Shown here piece by piece: positions 53,901 through 62,917 of a stretch of 64,000 nt of DNA. Below the pieces are notes generated by a model that was not told the origin of the DNA, made no database searches, and saw nothing but the letters and a program-made list of their open reading frames with translations. The stretch is from positions 62,001 through 126,000 of the forward strand of contig NZ_QVNQ01000001.1 in assembly GCF_003432485.1 (NCBI RefSeq), in the 5' to 3' direction. Made by a program: the position numbers and the translations under genes. The number at the start of each line of letters is the position of its first letter. Within the stretch, counting starts at the first letter, position 1. This stretch comes from Actinomadura spongiicola. Lineage in GTDB: Bacteria; Actinomycetota; Actinomycetes; Streptosporangiales; Streptosporangiaceae.

Positions 53901-53994
53901 CGGAGTCGGGGACGGGTTCGGGCCGCCCGTGTCCAGGAGGCTGTGAGGTTTTGTCCGGTCCCTTGTTCTCTGCTGGCTGTTTCACCGACGTCAT
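50959..53994 (-). CDS. Very large coiled-coil protein with degenerate helicase-like ends
   Basis: A 1011-residue protein from ATG 53994. Residues 1-260 are acidic, Pro/Ala-rich and contain imperfect repeats of the type ASGDDISGVEDIV. Residues 260-400 include GSLGKTDLLRLVQ and ALLLAPTPERAADLLRTL, which resemble a degraded Walker A and motif Ia of SF1 helicases. Residues 500-890 form a long coiled coil. The end, LVVGTPTGVGL...FDTLIVADACAVTD, recalls motif II but with ADACA for DEAxx. It is probably an ATPase-dead scaffold. The function is unknown; its stop adjoins that of the holin-like gene, on the opposite strand. Confidence 0.7.
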   Translation of the reverse strand: MTSVKQPAENKGPDKTSQPPGHGRPEPVPDSEERNVTVPLPVQEAPEDGPATSAETVPDPAVVEAAAAKAAAEAPVEDVTGVSAVEGVAVEPEPMPSLDATGEDVSDVEVTAEVPVGDWTDVPTAEGIAPGLEPARPSDASGDDISGVEDIVAETAHEVPLGVSADEGVIGEPGPAPSANASGEAATQAPVGDVADVSAAADLEPPSTSAPSGKDMSGVEDVVLDARSEFGTMPIPTVGGTPPLGTEAVDEEWGGRELVEGVYGPLSEFYEGLDARLREVPEDVPPVGWAPHIAALRVLREERVTGDWQVLARFLTAPGSLGKTDLLRLVQTEDVDDVVRGIVKEVTAADGRALLLAPTPERAADLLRTLEDDPEVFSLMIETQPATAESPSVETQALPPVLDEVAEPAPVREFGANGTVEFKPMVGQPADEANETPAVTRVEPLPAMPMPTTEPAVPAEGPSAPETRVRTAALRPIGEAWRVSWETETQLLRRGLMWLEQWPRDAATLRAVEAENLRRREALDAARATLTATIEESRNAAANAENAAVEAEAEAERLAAVQTEAEAELEGPRAEAERLRAIAEEAAAEANALTRTADAAYARCAQLDERARTAQTELQEARQTEASLKDELARAQEALPAAAEEAHRLAAEDADAAAEGHAAYYRLVSAESALSALRRKMTLGQRLHVASPPSELRSLRAEVKGRTREADEAAKKAREAKDAAEHAERVRRGLASFVSEGGARLQQAQEAQRRLGTELTWLATERETATAEHQKQARLASTAVEKATQEATQARLAQQTAQAIEDRMNTARTSREEALATARQARSDAEAATAHAAETAVALERHDAAATEELSAMEDDLETARRTEAGSRENVLEICGTDPTTAPEAVADHQRRAMARIEELTAYTAGERSAGGDVLLRTADLVVGTPTGVGLTGRDEEFDTLIVADACAVTDAEFLIGAVRSRAWVLVSAPGVRPPDYREYADAPTGRLEASPFERAATAAPSLVDVR

Positions 53995-54067
53995 CCCGTC
54001 CCAGATCGACCGCCCCGGGGCCGTATATCCCCTTCGGCCCGGGACTAACGTCTCACAGGTCAGGGGC

Positions 54068-55072
54068 TCAGCGGTGACCGGCCAATGCCGCGTGGTGATC
54101 CTCACCGTCGCGGGCTTCGGGGTCCGGATGGACGAGCGCGCCCGACAGCCGGGGCAGGGCGTGCAGCAGGCTGTGTTCGGCGTCGACGGCGATCTGGTGG
54201 GCGCGGACGACGGTGGAGTCGGGGTCGACGACGACGTCGCATTCGGCGCGGAGGCGGTGGCCGATCCAGCGGAGGCGGACGTCGCCGACGGCGAGGACGC
54301 CCGGGGTCGCGGACAGGGCGGCCTCGGCGCGGTCGACGAGCGCGGGGTCGACGGCGTCCATCAGGCGGCGCCAGACCTCGCGGGCCGTCTGCCACAGGAC
54401 GGTCAGGATCGCGAAGGTGATCAGGAGTCCGACGACGGGGTCGGCCCAGGGGGCGCCGAGGGCGATGCCGCCCGCGCCCAGCAGCACGGCCAGGGACGCG
54501 AACCCGTCCGTTCGGGCGTGCATGCCGTCGGCGACGAGGGCGGCGGAGCCGATGCGGCGGCCCACGCGGATGCGGTAGCGGGCGACGAGTTCGTTGCCGA
54601 CGAAGCCGACGAGGGCGGCCCCCGCCACGGCGGCCACGTGCTCCACAGGCTGTGGATGGGCGAGCCGCTGGACGGCCGCGTATCCGGCGGCCGCGGCCGA
54701 GGCGGCGATGGCGAGGACGATGACGACGCCCGCGAGGTCCTCGGCCCGTCCGTAGCCGTAGGTGTAGCGGCGGGTCGGGGGGCGCCTGCCGAGGATGAAC
54801 GCGATGCCCAGCGGGACGGCGGTGAGGGCGTCGGCGGCGTTGTGAAGCGTGTCGCCCAGCAACGCCACCGAGCCGGTGAACATGACCACCACCGCTTGGA
54901 GGACGGTGGTGGCGCCCAGACCCGCCAGGGAGATCCACAGGGCGCGCATGCCCTGCGCGTTGGCCTCCATCGCCGAGTCCACCTTGTCGGCCGCCTCATG
55001 CGAGTGGGGCCTCAGGACGTGCGAGACCCGGCCTCTGAACGACCGACCATGACCATGCCCGTGTCCGCTCAT
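54068..55072 (-). CDS. Cation diffusion facilitator (CDF) metal transporter
   Basis: A 334-residue protein from ATG 55072 (MSGHGHGHGRSF). The His-rich start, six transmembrane helices, the metal-site motifs in LLGDTLHNAADAL (HxxxD) and DGMHARTDG (HxxxD), and a C-terminal ferredoxin-like domain are those of zinc or iron/manganese exporters of the CDF family. Metal specificity cannot be read. It ends 74 bp before the start of the giant coiled-coil gene on the same strand. Confidence 0.95.
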   Translation of the reverse strand: MSGHGHGHGRSFRGRVSHVLRPHSHEAADKVDSAMEANAQGMRALWISLAGLGATTVLQAVVVMFTGSVALLGDTLHNAADALTAVPLGIAFILGRRPPTRRYTYGYGRAEDLAGVVIVLAIAASAAAAGYAAVQRLAHPQPVEHVAAVAGAALVGFVGNELVARYRIRVGRRIGSAALVADGMHARTDGFASLAVLLGAGGIALGAPWADPVVGLLITFAILTVLWQTAREVWRRLMDAVDPALVDRAEAALSATPGVLAVGDVRLRWIGHRLRAECDVVVDPDSTVVRAHQIAVDAEHSLLHALPRLSGALVHPDPEARDGEDHHAALAGHR

Positions 55073-55147
55073 ATTTACAACAATGACCCGAAAAGCCCGT
55101 TGCAACACATCGACAATTGCGCCATTGCCGCAATTGAGCGGTATTTG

Positions 55148-56164
55148 TCAGTGCGGGTTTGTGGCCAGTAGCTCCGCGAGTAGATCGTCCAGGGTGACGA
55201 TGCCCGTGAACTCGTCGCCCTCACCGTTCACCACGGCCAGTTGGGCGCGGGCGCGGCGCATCCGGCTGACCGCGTCCAGGACGGTCGTCTCAGCCGTGAG
55301 GACGGGCGCGGGGTGGGCCAGTTCACCGGCGCGGCGGTCGCCGTCCGGTTCGGTGATGGCCGCCCGGACGTGGACGATCCCCGTCATCGCGCCGTCGCCG
55401 TCGCGGACCAGCATCCGGTTGTGGCCGCTGGCGGTCGCGGTCTGCCTGATCTGCGCGGCGGTCGCGTCCGCGCCGATCGTGGTGACCGACGTGGCGGGCA
55501 CGACGAGGTCGCCGACCGTGGCCTCCCGCGCGGAGATGGCCCGGCGGAGCAGTTCGTGGTCGCGGCGGCCGATGAGGCCCAGGCGCCGCGACTCGCCGAC
55601 CAGATGGCTGAGCCGCGCCGGGTCGGTGTGGTCGTCCAGCTCGTCCTTCGGGGTGACGCGGAAGAGCCGCAGCAGGGCGTTGGTCGTCTCGTTCAGCGCC
55701 GACAGGATCGGCCGGGACACCTTCGCGAACGCGCGGAACGGCAGGGCGAGGATCAGCGCCGAGCGTTCCGGATGCGCGATCGCCCACGACTTCGGCGCCA
55801 TCTCCCCGACGACCATGTGCAGGAACGTGATGACGGCGAGGGCGCAGCCGAACGCGATGGCCTTGGCCCCGGCCTCCGGGACGCCGAGCGCGTGCAGCGG
55901 CGGTTCGAGGAAGTGCTCGAACGCCGGTTCGGTGACGATCGCGAGGCCCAGCGAGCACATCGTGATGCCGAACTGCGCGCCCGCGAGCATCAACGACAGT
56001 TCGCGGACGCCCGCGACGGCGGCCACGGCGGGACGGCTGCCCTTCGCGGCGGCGCGTTCGAGCTGCGGCCGGTTGGCGGCGACCAGGGCGAACTCGGCCG
56101 CCACGAAGAACCCGTTGCCGAACAGCAGCAGGACGGTGATCAGCAGCATGGTCAGCGGGTCCAT
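55148..56164 (-). CDS. CNNM/CorC-type membrane protein, DUF21 plus CBS
   Basis: A 338-residue protein with an N-terminal DUF21 domain of about three or four helices (MLLITVLLLFGNGFFVAAE...) and two CBS domains (DLVVPATSVTTIGADATAAQ; VTLDDLLAELL). The family contributes to Mg2+ or other metal transport. Its ATG 56164 lies 13 bases inside the upstream paralogue, so they are coupled. It lacks the C-terminal CorC/HlyC transporter-associated domain kept by the partner. Confidence 0.92.
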   Translation of the reverse strand: MDPLTMLLITVLLLFGNGFFVAAEFALVAANRPQLERAAAKGSRPAVAAVAGVRELSLMLAGAQFGITMCSLGLAIVTEPAFEHFLEPPLHALGVPEAGAKAIAFGCALAVITFLHMVVGEMAPKSWAIAHPERSALILALPFRAFAKVSRPILSALNETTNALLRLFRVTPKDELDDHTDPARLSHLVGESRRLGLIGRRDHELLRRAISAREATVGDLVVPATSVTTIGADATAAQIRQTATASGHNRMLVRDGDGAMTGIVHVRAAITEPDGDRRAGELAHPAPVLTAETTVLDAVSRMRRARAQLAVVNGEGDEFTGIVTLDDLLAELLATNPH

Positions 56165-57531
56165 GACTTCTCCCCCGTCCCGTCACCGGAGGCGGCCTGG
56201 GCGGGCACCTGGCTGGGCGCCCGCTCCTCCGCCGGCGCCGTCCTGATCATGATCTTCTCGGCGACCCGGCGGGCCACGCTGACGACCTCCAGGTCGACGG
56301 GCCCGGCGTCCAGCTTGACGGTCAGCCGGTCACCCGGGCGCGGCAGCCGCCGCAGCCCCGCCATGACGAGCCCGCCGAGGGTGTCGTAGGCGTCGCCCTC
56401 CGGCAGGTCGAGGCCGGTGAGGCGGCCGACCTCGTCGATGCGCAGGCCCGCGTCGACGAGCCAGGACCCGTCGGGGCCGGACGTCGGGGTGTCCTCCCGG
56501 TCGGTCTCGTCGGCGATCTCCCCGACGAGTTCCTCGGCGACGTCCTCGAAGGTGAGGATCCCGGCGAGGCCGCCGTACTCGTCCACGACGCAGGCGAACT
56601 CCTCACCGGAGTCGCGCATGCGCTCGATCACCCCGTACAGCGGCTGGCTGCCGGGGACGAGCAGCGCGGGCCGGGCGACCTGACCGATCGGCGTCGTCTG
56701 GTCGAGCGCGTCATCGGCGACCTCGCGGACGCCCGCGACACCGACGACGTCGTCGGTGTCCTCCCCGTAGACGGGATACGCGCTGTGCCCCGTCTCCCTG
56801 ATCAGCGCGACGAGGTCGGCGACGGGCGCGGTCGTGGGCAGGGTCCTGACCTGCGGCCGGGGCACCATGACCTCGTCGGCCGTCAGATCACCGAACGACA
56901 CGGCCCGCTCCAGCAGGCCGGACAGGTCGGCGGGCAGATGCCCGGAGCTGTGCGACTTGCCGATGATGTCGCCGAGCTCTTCGAGCGTCGCGCCACCGTG
57001 CAGTTCCTCGACGGGCTCGACCCCCACCGCGCGGAGCAGCCGTTCCGCGGCGCGGTCGAACAGCCGGATCAGCGGCCCCGCCACCGTCAGGTACAGGAGG
57101 GTGGACGCGGACAGCGCACGCGCCAGCGACTCGGCGCGGGCGAGCGCGAGGTTCTTGGGGAACAGTTCCCCGAGCACCATCTGAACGAGCGTCGCCAGGA
57201 CGAACCCGGTGGCGAGGGCGATCGCACCGGTCGCGCCGGTCGGCACGCCCACGACCTCAAGGACGGGCCGGATCAGCTCCGCGAGAGCGGGTTTGGCGAT
57301 GAATCCGACGACCAGGGTCGTCATCGTGATGCCGAGCTGCGCCCCCGACAACATGAACGACAGCCTGCCGATGACCTTGACGGCCCGCCGGGCGGACGTG
57401 TCACCGCGGTCGGCTGCCTGTTGGAGCGTCGCGCGGTCTGCGGCGACGTAGGCGAATTCCTGGGCGACGAAGTAACCGGTGGCGGCGGTCAGAACGAATA
57501 CCGCCAGAACACCCAGTACCGCGCTCACCAT
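56152..57531 (-). CDS. CNNM/CorC-type membrane protein with CorC_HlyC domain
   Basis: A 459-residue protein: DUF21 (about residues 1-190), two CBS domains (VMVPRPQVRTLPTTAPV; GILTFEDVAEELVGEIADE) and a C-terminal CorC_HlyC domain (DGSWLVDAGLRIDEVGRL). This is the full-length form of the hemolysin-like family linked to Mg2+ homeostasis. It forms a two-gene operon with the shorter paralogue downstream, a common pairing in actinomycetes. Start ATG 57531. Confidence 0.93.
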   Translation of the reverse strand: MVSAVLGVLAVFVLTAATGYFVAQEFAYVAADRATLQQAADRGDTSARRAVKVIGRLSFMLSGAQLGITMTTLVVGFIAKPALAELIRPVLEVVGVPTGATGAIALATGFVLATLVQMVLGELFPKNLALARAESLARALSASTLLYLTVAGPLIRLFDRAAERLLRAVGVEPVEELHGGATLEELGDIIGKSHSSGHLPADLSGLLERAVSFGDLTADEVMVPRPQVRTLPTTAPVADLVALIRETGHSAYPVYGEDTDDVVGVAGVREVADDALDQTTPIGQVARPALLVPGSQPLYGVIERMRDSGEEFACVVDEYGGLAGILTFEDVAEELVGEIADETDREDTPTSGPDGSWLVDAGLRIDEVGRLTGLDLPEGDAYDTLGGLVMAGLRRLPRPGDRLTVKLDAGPVDLEVVSVARRVAEKIMIRTAPAEERAPSQVPAQAASGDGTGEKSWTR

Positions 57532-57891
57532 GAGGCACCGGGTCTATGACTGGGGTCCGACACCGCGGACTCACCACTCCTCTCGTATCGCTACTAACAC
57601 TCGTAACGTCACCTGGGACAACGAGGTTCCCCAGGCACAGGGTACGGGCGCGGGACGACGGTGGCGCGGGGGGCGTTCCCCGAACGGCCCCGGGTACGCG
57701 AGATCAACTCGGTTTCCCCGGACGCTTGTCTTCGTTCAGTGTCACGGATCACACTTATAAGTGAGCGTACGTCCGAGACTGGGCTGGTCCGTGCTCCCAG
57801 ACCGCCCGTTTCAGGACATGCTCGGGGGGATGGTCGGACAGCGATCGCGGGGCTGACGTTGGATCAAAGCGGGGCAGGGGCCGCCGCGCCC
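57532..57891. other. Divergent promoter region
   Basis: About 360 bp between the CorC-type pair and the PknG operon. A small AT-rich stretch (CACTTATAAG) near 57750-57760 may hold a promoter. No RNA gene or clear repeat is seen. The frame of the next gene is open through it but lacks coding bias. Confidence 0.4.
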
Positions 57892-59106
57892 ATGAGCCGG
57901 GAGGGCATCGACCATGCCCTGCGCAAGCTCCGCGAGGACCGCGACCGCATCTCGGCGTCGCTCCTCGACCTCGACGGGCACCAGGGCAGCCGCCTGCTGG
58001 AGGGCGCCAGGCTCACCGGCGAGACATGGCGTCGCTGGGAGGACGCGAAGTCCAGGATGACGACGCTGTGGGCGCTGTTCGACGTCTACCAGACCGTCCT
58101 GGACACCGCGACGGAGCTGCGGGAACGGTCGCCCCGCCCGGACGCCGCCACGCTGATCGAACTCTCCGGCCTGCTCGCGGGCCGGTCGGTCGAGCTTCCC
58201 GACGGGGAGATCCCCCTCCAGGACCGCACGCTCCTCGGCCCGAGCGAGCGACGGGTGACGCTGGACGAGGCGGTCGCGATGATGTCGGACGCCTACGAGT
58301 TCGTCGCGGGCGAGATCGCCGCCGCCGACTCGGCCTGGACGGCACTGCTGCTCCCCCTGGAGGAGGTCGAGGGGTGCTGGCGGGAGACGGCGCGACTGGC
58401 ACACTCCCTGGACGGCACCCGCCACCCTGAACTGGACCGCGTCGGCCGCGAACTGACCTCGCTCGGCCGGGTCGTCCGTACCGACCCGCTGTCGCTCGTC
58501 CGGGACGGCCGTCCCGACACGACCCGGCTCGACCGGGTCCGCGCCGCGCTGACCTCGCTGGGCGACGAACTGGCGGGCGTCGCCCGGATGCGCGACGAGT
58601 ACGACGAACTCGTCGCCCGCGTCCTGGCGTCCATCGAGGAGATCGAGAGCACCGAGCGGCGTGCCCGGGAAGCCCACGCGACGGCCCTGGCCAAGATCCA
58701 CACGCCGAATCTGCCCGCGCCGTCCCGGGGCCTCGGCACCGCGCTCCGCGACCGCCTCGCCGCCCTGGAACGGCTCCGCGAGGCGGGCCGCTGGGTCGAG
58801 ATGGCGGGCCGTTTCGCCGAGTTGGAACGCGCCGCCGACGAGGCCCTGGAACGGGTCCGCGGTGACCTGCGTCTCAGTGCCGGTCTGCTCGACCGGCGAG
58901 GCGAGTTGCGGGGACGCCTGGAGGCGTACCGGGCCAAGGCCGCACGGCTCGGCCTGATCGAGGACGAGCGGCTCACCGAGCTGTACGGGCAGGCCCACGA
59001 CGTGCTGTGGACGGCGCCCTGCGACCTGCGAAGAGCCACCACGGTGCTCACGGAGTTCCAGCGGGCGCTCAGAGCGTGCGAAAACGAGACGAGGACCCGG
59101 CGATGA
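57892..59106 (+). CDS. Coiled-coil protein of the PknG operon
   Basis: A 404-residue largely helical protein from ATG 57892 (MSREGIDHALRKLREDRDR). Stretches such as AGVARMRDEYDELVARVLAS are heptad-rich. No enzyme motif is seen. Homologous coiled-coil proteins often stand before PknG-like kinase genes in Streptomyces and Actinomadura relatives and may be a scaffold or substrate. The stop overlaps the pknG start (ATGA). Confidence 0.75.
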   Translation: MSREGIDHALRKLREDRDRISASLLDLDGHQGSRLLEGARLTGETWRRWEDAKSRMTTLWALFDVYQTVLDTATELRERSPRPDAATLIELSGLLAGRSVELPDGEIPLQDRTLLGPSERRVTLDEAVAMMSDAYEFVAGEIAAADSAWTALLLPLEEVEGCWRETARLAHSLDGTRHPELDRVGRELTSLGRVVRTDPLSLVRDGRPDTTRLDRVRAALTSLGDELAGVARMRDEYDELVARVLASIEEIESTERRAREAHATALAKIHTPNLPAPSRGLGTALRDRLAALERLREAGRWVEMAGRFAELERAADEALERVRGDLRLSAGLLDRRGELRGRLEAYRAKAARLGLIEDERLTELYGQAHDVLWTAPCDLRRATTVLTEFQRALRACENETRTRR

Positions 59107-61487
59107 ACCGATGCGCCCAACCGGGCTGCACGGGCGAGATCGAACCGGACGGCTTCTGCAACATCTGCGGCTTGGCACCACTCGCCCCGCCCCCTCCCAC
59201 CCAAACCCCACACCCCCACTCCCCACAACCACCTCAAGCACCCCAAACCGAGCAGAAGACACAGAAGGCTCAACCCGAGCAGGCCGCACAGACCGGGCGC
59301 CCCGGGCAGGCCGAGCGAGGCGGGGTGGGTGGGCAGGGGGCGGGTGGACGGTCGGTGTCTGGTGGTGTGGGGAGTCGGGGGTCGCGGAGTGTCGGGTCGG
59401 GGCGGACGGCGTCGCGGGGCGGTTCCTCGGGGGCCAGTGGTTCGGCCAGGCGCGGGATGCTCGGGGCCGGGCTGGTCGAGGTGCCGCCGGTGCCGACCCG
59501 CGATCCCGCTTCGGCGATCATGGAGAAGCCGGAGGTGCCGGAGAACCGGCGGTTCTGTAGCCGGTGCGACGAGAAGGTCGGGCGTAGCCGGGGCGGGCGG
59601 CCCGGACGCACCGAGGGGTTCTGCCGGAACTGCGGGCATCCGTTCTCGTTCACGCCGAAGCTCCGGCCGGGGGAGATGCTCGGCGGCCAGTACGAGGTGC
59701 TCGGGTGCCTGGCGCACGGTGGCATGGGGTGGGTGTACCTGGCCCGTGACCACAATGTCAGCGAGCGGTGGGTCGTTCTCAAGGGGCTGCTCGACACGGG
59801 CGACGCCGACTCGCTGGCCGCGGCGACGGCCGAGCGGGCGTTCCTCGCCGAGGTCGAGCATCCGAACATCGTCAAGATCTATAACTTCGTCCGGCACGGC
59901 GACTCCGGGTACATCGTGATGGAGTACGTCGGTGGGAGGTCCCTCAAAGACATTCTGCTGAGTCATCGGAGTGAGCACGGTGACGACACGTCACTGCCTC
60001 TCGGCCAGGTGATCGCGTACGGGCTTGAGGTGTTGAGCGCGCTCGGGTACCTGCACGGTGTCGGGCTGCTGTACTGCGATTTCAAGCCCGACAACGCGAT
60101 CCAGTCGGAGGAGCAGCTCAAGCTGATCGATCTCGGCGGGGTGCGGCGGGCGTTCGACGTCGACAGCCCGATCTTCGGCACGACCGGCTACCAGGCCCCC
60201 GAGATCGGCTCCCGGGGACCGTCGGTCATGTCCGACCTGTACACCGTGGGACGGACACTCGCGGTTCTGAGCCTCCCCTTCCGCGGGTACACGCGACGGC
60301 ATCTGCGCAGCCTCCCGCCCAAGGAGGAGGTGCCGCTGTTCCAGCGGCACGAGTCGTATCACCGGCTGCTGCGTCGCGCGACGCACCCGGATCCGGCCCG
60401 CCGGTTCCAGAGCGCCGCCGAGATGGCCGAGCAGCTCACCGGCGTCCTTCGGGAGGTGCTGTCCACCGAGGACGGACGCCCGAGGCCCGCGCCGTCGCCG
60501 CTGTTCGGGCCGGAGCAGAACACGGCGGGCGCCGAGATCGTCGGACTGGACGGCGCCGCGACCGCGCCGATCCTGGTGCCGTTGGAGCCCTCGGCGGCGG
60601 CCGCGGCGCTGCCGGTTCCGTTGGTGTCCGGCGCGGATCCGGCGGCGGCGTTCCTCGCCGGGCTCACCGCCCGCGACCCGGGGGACCTGGCGGCGGCGCT
60701 CAGTGCCGCGCCGTTCGCGTCCCGGGAGGTCAGGCTGGCGCTGGCCCGCGCGAGGATCGAGTTGGACGATCTCGGCGGCGCGGACCGGCTCCTGGAGCAA
60801 CTCGCCGTCGAGGACCCCGACGACTGGCGCGTCGACTGGTACCGGGGCGTCCGCGCGCTCGCGGACGGGCGCGGTGGGGACGCCGCGGCCGTCTTCAACG
60901 ACCTGTACGACCTCGCGCCGGGTGAGCAGGCGCCCAAGCTGGCGCTCGCCTTCTGCCACGAATTGACGGGCGCCCTGGCGGAGGCCGACCGGTTCTACCA
61001 GATCGTGTGGCGCACCGACCCGACGCATGTGAGCGCCGCGTTCGGCCTCGCCCGCACCCGGCTCGCGGTCGACGACCGGCGCTCCGCCCTGCGTGTCCTC
61101 GACTCGGTGCCGCGGGTGTCCAGCCACTATCTCGCGGCGCAGCTCGCGGCCGTCGCCGTCGCCGTCCGCGGCCGTCGTCCCGGTGAGCTGGACGCGCCCG
61201 CGCTGGTGCAGGCGGGCAGGCGGCTGTCGTCCCTGCGACTCGACACCGAACGGAGGGCCGCGTTCACCGCCGAGGTGCTGGAGGCGGCGCTGACGTGGGT
61301 CCGCGCCGGGCGGACGCTGCCCGCCGGGATCCGGCACCAGGTCCTCGGCACCCGCCTTGACGAGCCGTCCCTGCGCGCGAAGCTGGAGGAGACCTACCGC
61401 GTCCTCGCCAAACTCGCCGACGGCTCCGGGCACCGGCACACGATGGTGAGGCGGGCCAACGCCGTGCGTCCGAGGACGTTGTTCTGA
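59103..61487 (+). CDS. pknG: Serine/threonine protein kinase, PknG type
   Basis: A 794-residue protein. Zinc-binding N-terminus (CAQPGCTGE...CNICG), a Pro/Gln/Gly-rich linker, a rubredoxin-like pair (FCSRCDEK; FCRNCGHPF), kinase from about residue 195 (LAHGGMGWVYLARDHN, LKGL, LYCDFKPDNAI, LIDLGGVR) and C-terminal TPR-like repeats. The kinase motifs are diagnostic of PknG, with CDFKPDN for HRDLKPxN. In mycobacteria PknG controls glutamate metabolism through the FHA protein GarA and is linked to GlnX and GlnH; the GlnX-like gene nearby supports this role. Confidence 0.94.
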   Translation: MNRCAQPGCTGEIEPDGFCNICGLAPLAPPPPTQTPHPHSPQPPQAPQTEQKTQKAQPEQAAQTGRPGQAERGGVGGQGAGGRSVSGGVGSRGSRSVGSGRTASRGGSSGASGSARRGMLGAGLVEVPPVPTRDPASAIMEKPEVPENRRFCSRCDEKVGRSRGGRPGRTEGFCRNCGHPFSFTPKLRPGEMLGGQYEVLGCLAHGGMGWVYLARDHNVSERWVVLKGLLDTGDADSLAAATAERAFLAEVEHPNIVKIYNFVRHGDSGYIVMEYVGGRSLKDILLSHRSEHGDDTSLPLGQVIAYGLEVLSALGYLHGVGLLYCDFKPDNAIQSEEQLKLIDLGGVRRAFDVDSPIFGTTGYQAPEIGSRGPSVMSDLYTVGRTLAVLSLPFRGYTRRHLRSLPPKEEVPLFQRHESYHRLLRRATHPDPARRFQSAAEMAEQLTGVLREVLSTEDGRPRPAPSPLFGPEQNTAGAEIVGLDGAATAPILVPLEPSAAAAALPVPLVSGADPAAAFLAGLTARDPGDLAAALSAAPFASREVRLALARARIELDDLGGADRLLEQLAVEDPDDWRVDWYRGVRALADGRGGDAAAVFNDLYDLAPGEQAPKLALAFCHELTGALAEADRFYQIVWRTDPTHVSAAFGLARTRLAVDDRRSALRVLDSVPRVSSHYLAAQLAAVAVAVRGRRPGELDAPALVQAGRRLSSLRLDTERRAAFTAEVLEAALTWVRAGRTLPAGIRHQVLGTRLDEPSLRAKLEETYRVLAKLADGSGHRHTMVRRANAVRPRTLF

Positions 61488-61489
61488 CC

Positions 61490-62815
61490 ATGCAGGGAGC
61501 CGGGCAGATGAGCGACGTCCCCGAGTTCACGATCCGCGTGGACCAGAACCCCTACCTTCCGGCCGGTGGGCGGGAGATGCACGCGATCGTGACCGTCGAG
61601 GCGCGCTCCCCCGGCGCCGCGGCTTCGAAGGACGCGAGGCGCGCGCCGGCCGCGCAGATCATCCTCATCGACACGTCGGGGTCGATGTCGTACGGGGGCA
61701 AGATGGCCGCGGCGAAGCGGGCGGCGCGGGCGGCGGTCAACGCGCTGCGTGACGGCGTGCACTTCGCCGTGGTCGCGGGCGCCAACCGGCCCCGGATGAT
61801 CTACCCGCAGGGGGAGCGGCTCGTCGGGGCGAGCGAGACGTCCCGGCGCCGCGCGGTGACCGCGATCGGGCGGCTCGACGCGGCGGGCGGCACGGCGATC
61901 GGGTCATGGCTGCGGCTCGCCGAGCGGCTGTTCATCGGCTACGAGGACGTCGTCCGGCACGCGATCCTGCTGACGGACGGCAAGAACCAGCACGAGTCCG
62001 CGGACGAGTTGGACGCGGCGTTGCGGGCGTGCTCGGGCCGCTTCCTGTGCGACGCACGCGGCGTCGGCACCGACTGGGACGTCGCCGAACTCCGCACTAT
62101 CACGTCCACGTTGCTGGGCGGGTTCCTCGACGTCCCCGACCCCGCCGATCTGGAGGCCGACTTCCTGGCGATGACCAGGGACGCGATGAACAAGCAGGTC
62201 GCGGACGTGACCCTGCGCGTGTGGACGCCCCGGCAGGCACGGCCCCGGTTCGTCAAGCAGATGATCCCGACCGTCGCGGAACTCACCGGCAGGCGGGTCG
62301 AGTCGGGAACGCAGACCGGCGACTATCCGCTGGGCGCGTGGGGCGCCGAGGAACGCGAGTACCACCTGTGCGTCGAGATCGACGAACCCGCCGCCGTGGG
62401 ACGTCGGATGCGGGCGGCTCGGGTGGAGCTGCTCGCGGACGGCGAGGTCCGCGCGTCGGACAACGTCCTCGCCGAATGGACGGACGACGAGTCCAGATCG
62501 ACGTCCGTCAACGGGCGGGTCGCGCACCACACCGGGCAGTCGGAGCTGGCCGACGCCGTCCAGGAGGGCCTTGAGGCGCGCCGCAACGGCGACGAGGGCA
62601 CGGCGACGGCCCGGCTCGGGCGGGCGCTGGTGCTGGCACGGGAGGTCGGCAACGACCAGATCTCCGACCTGCTGGACCGGGTGGTGGACGTCGTCGACCC
62701 GGCGCGCGGCACGGTCCGGCTGAAACGCGAGGTGTCCAAGGCGGACGAGATGTCGCTCGACACCCGTTCCGTCCGGACGGTCCGGACGCGCCACGGCGGG
62801 CCGGGGGGAGGCTGA
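61490..62815 (+). CDS. VWA-domain protein of the PknG operon
   Basis: A 441-residue protein. The VWA domain (residues about 50-240) has MIDAS IILIDTSGSMSYGGK, threonine in AAGGTAIGSWL and ILLTDGKNQHE. A C-terminal beta-rich and TPR-like part follows (GTATARLGRALVLAREVGND). ATG 61490 lies two bases after the kinase stop; M7 (ATG 61508) is an alternative. VWA proteins accompany PknG in many actinomycetes. It likely acts with the kinase; metal-dependent protein binding is inferred from the fold. Confidence 0.9.
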   Translation: MQGAGQMSDVPEFTIRVDQNPYLPAGGREMHAIVTVEARSPGAAASKDARRAPAAQIILIDTSGSMSYGGKMAAAKRAARAAVNALRDGVHFAVVAGANRPRMIYPQGERLVGASETSRRRAVTAIGRLDAAGGTAIGSWLRLAERLFIGYEDVVRHAILLTDGKNQHESADELDAALRACSGRFLCDARGVGTDWDVAELRTITSTLLGGFLDVPDPADLEADFLAMTRDAMNKQVADVTLRVWTPRQARPRFVKQMIPTVAELTGRRVESGTQTGDYPLGAWGAEEREYHLCVEIDEPAAVGRRMRAARVELLADGEVRASDNVLAEWTDDESRSTSVNGRVAHHTGQSELADAVQEGLEARRNGDEGTATARLGRALVLAREVGNDQISDLLDRVVDVVDPARGTVRLKREVSKADEMSLDTRSVRTVRTRHGGPGGG

Positions 62816-62917
62816 AGTCATGCCGGTCCGCCGGGACGGGCGCACGGCCGGGTCCGCCGCCGGTAGGTTCGCCGACAGGTTCCCCGACCACCCGCCGTCC
62901 TTGCTGGAAGGCCTTCG

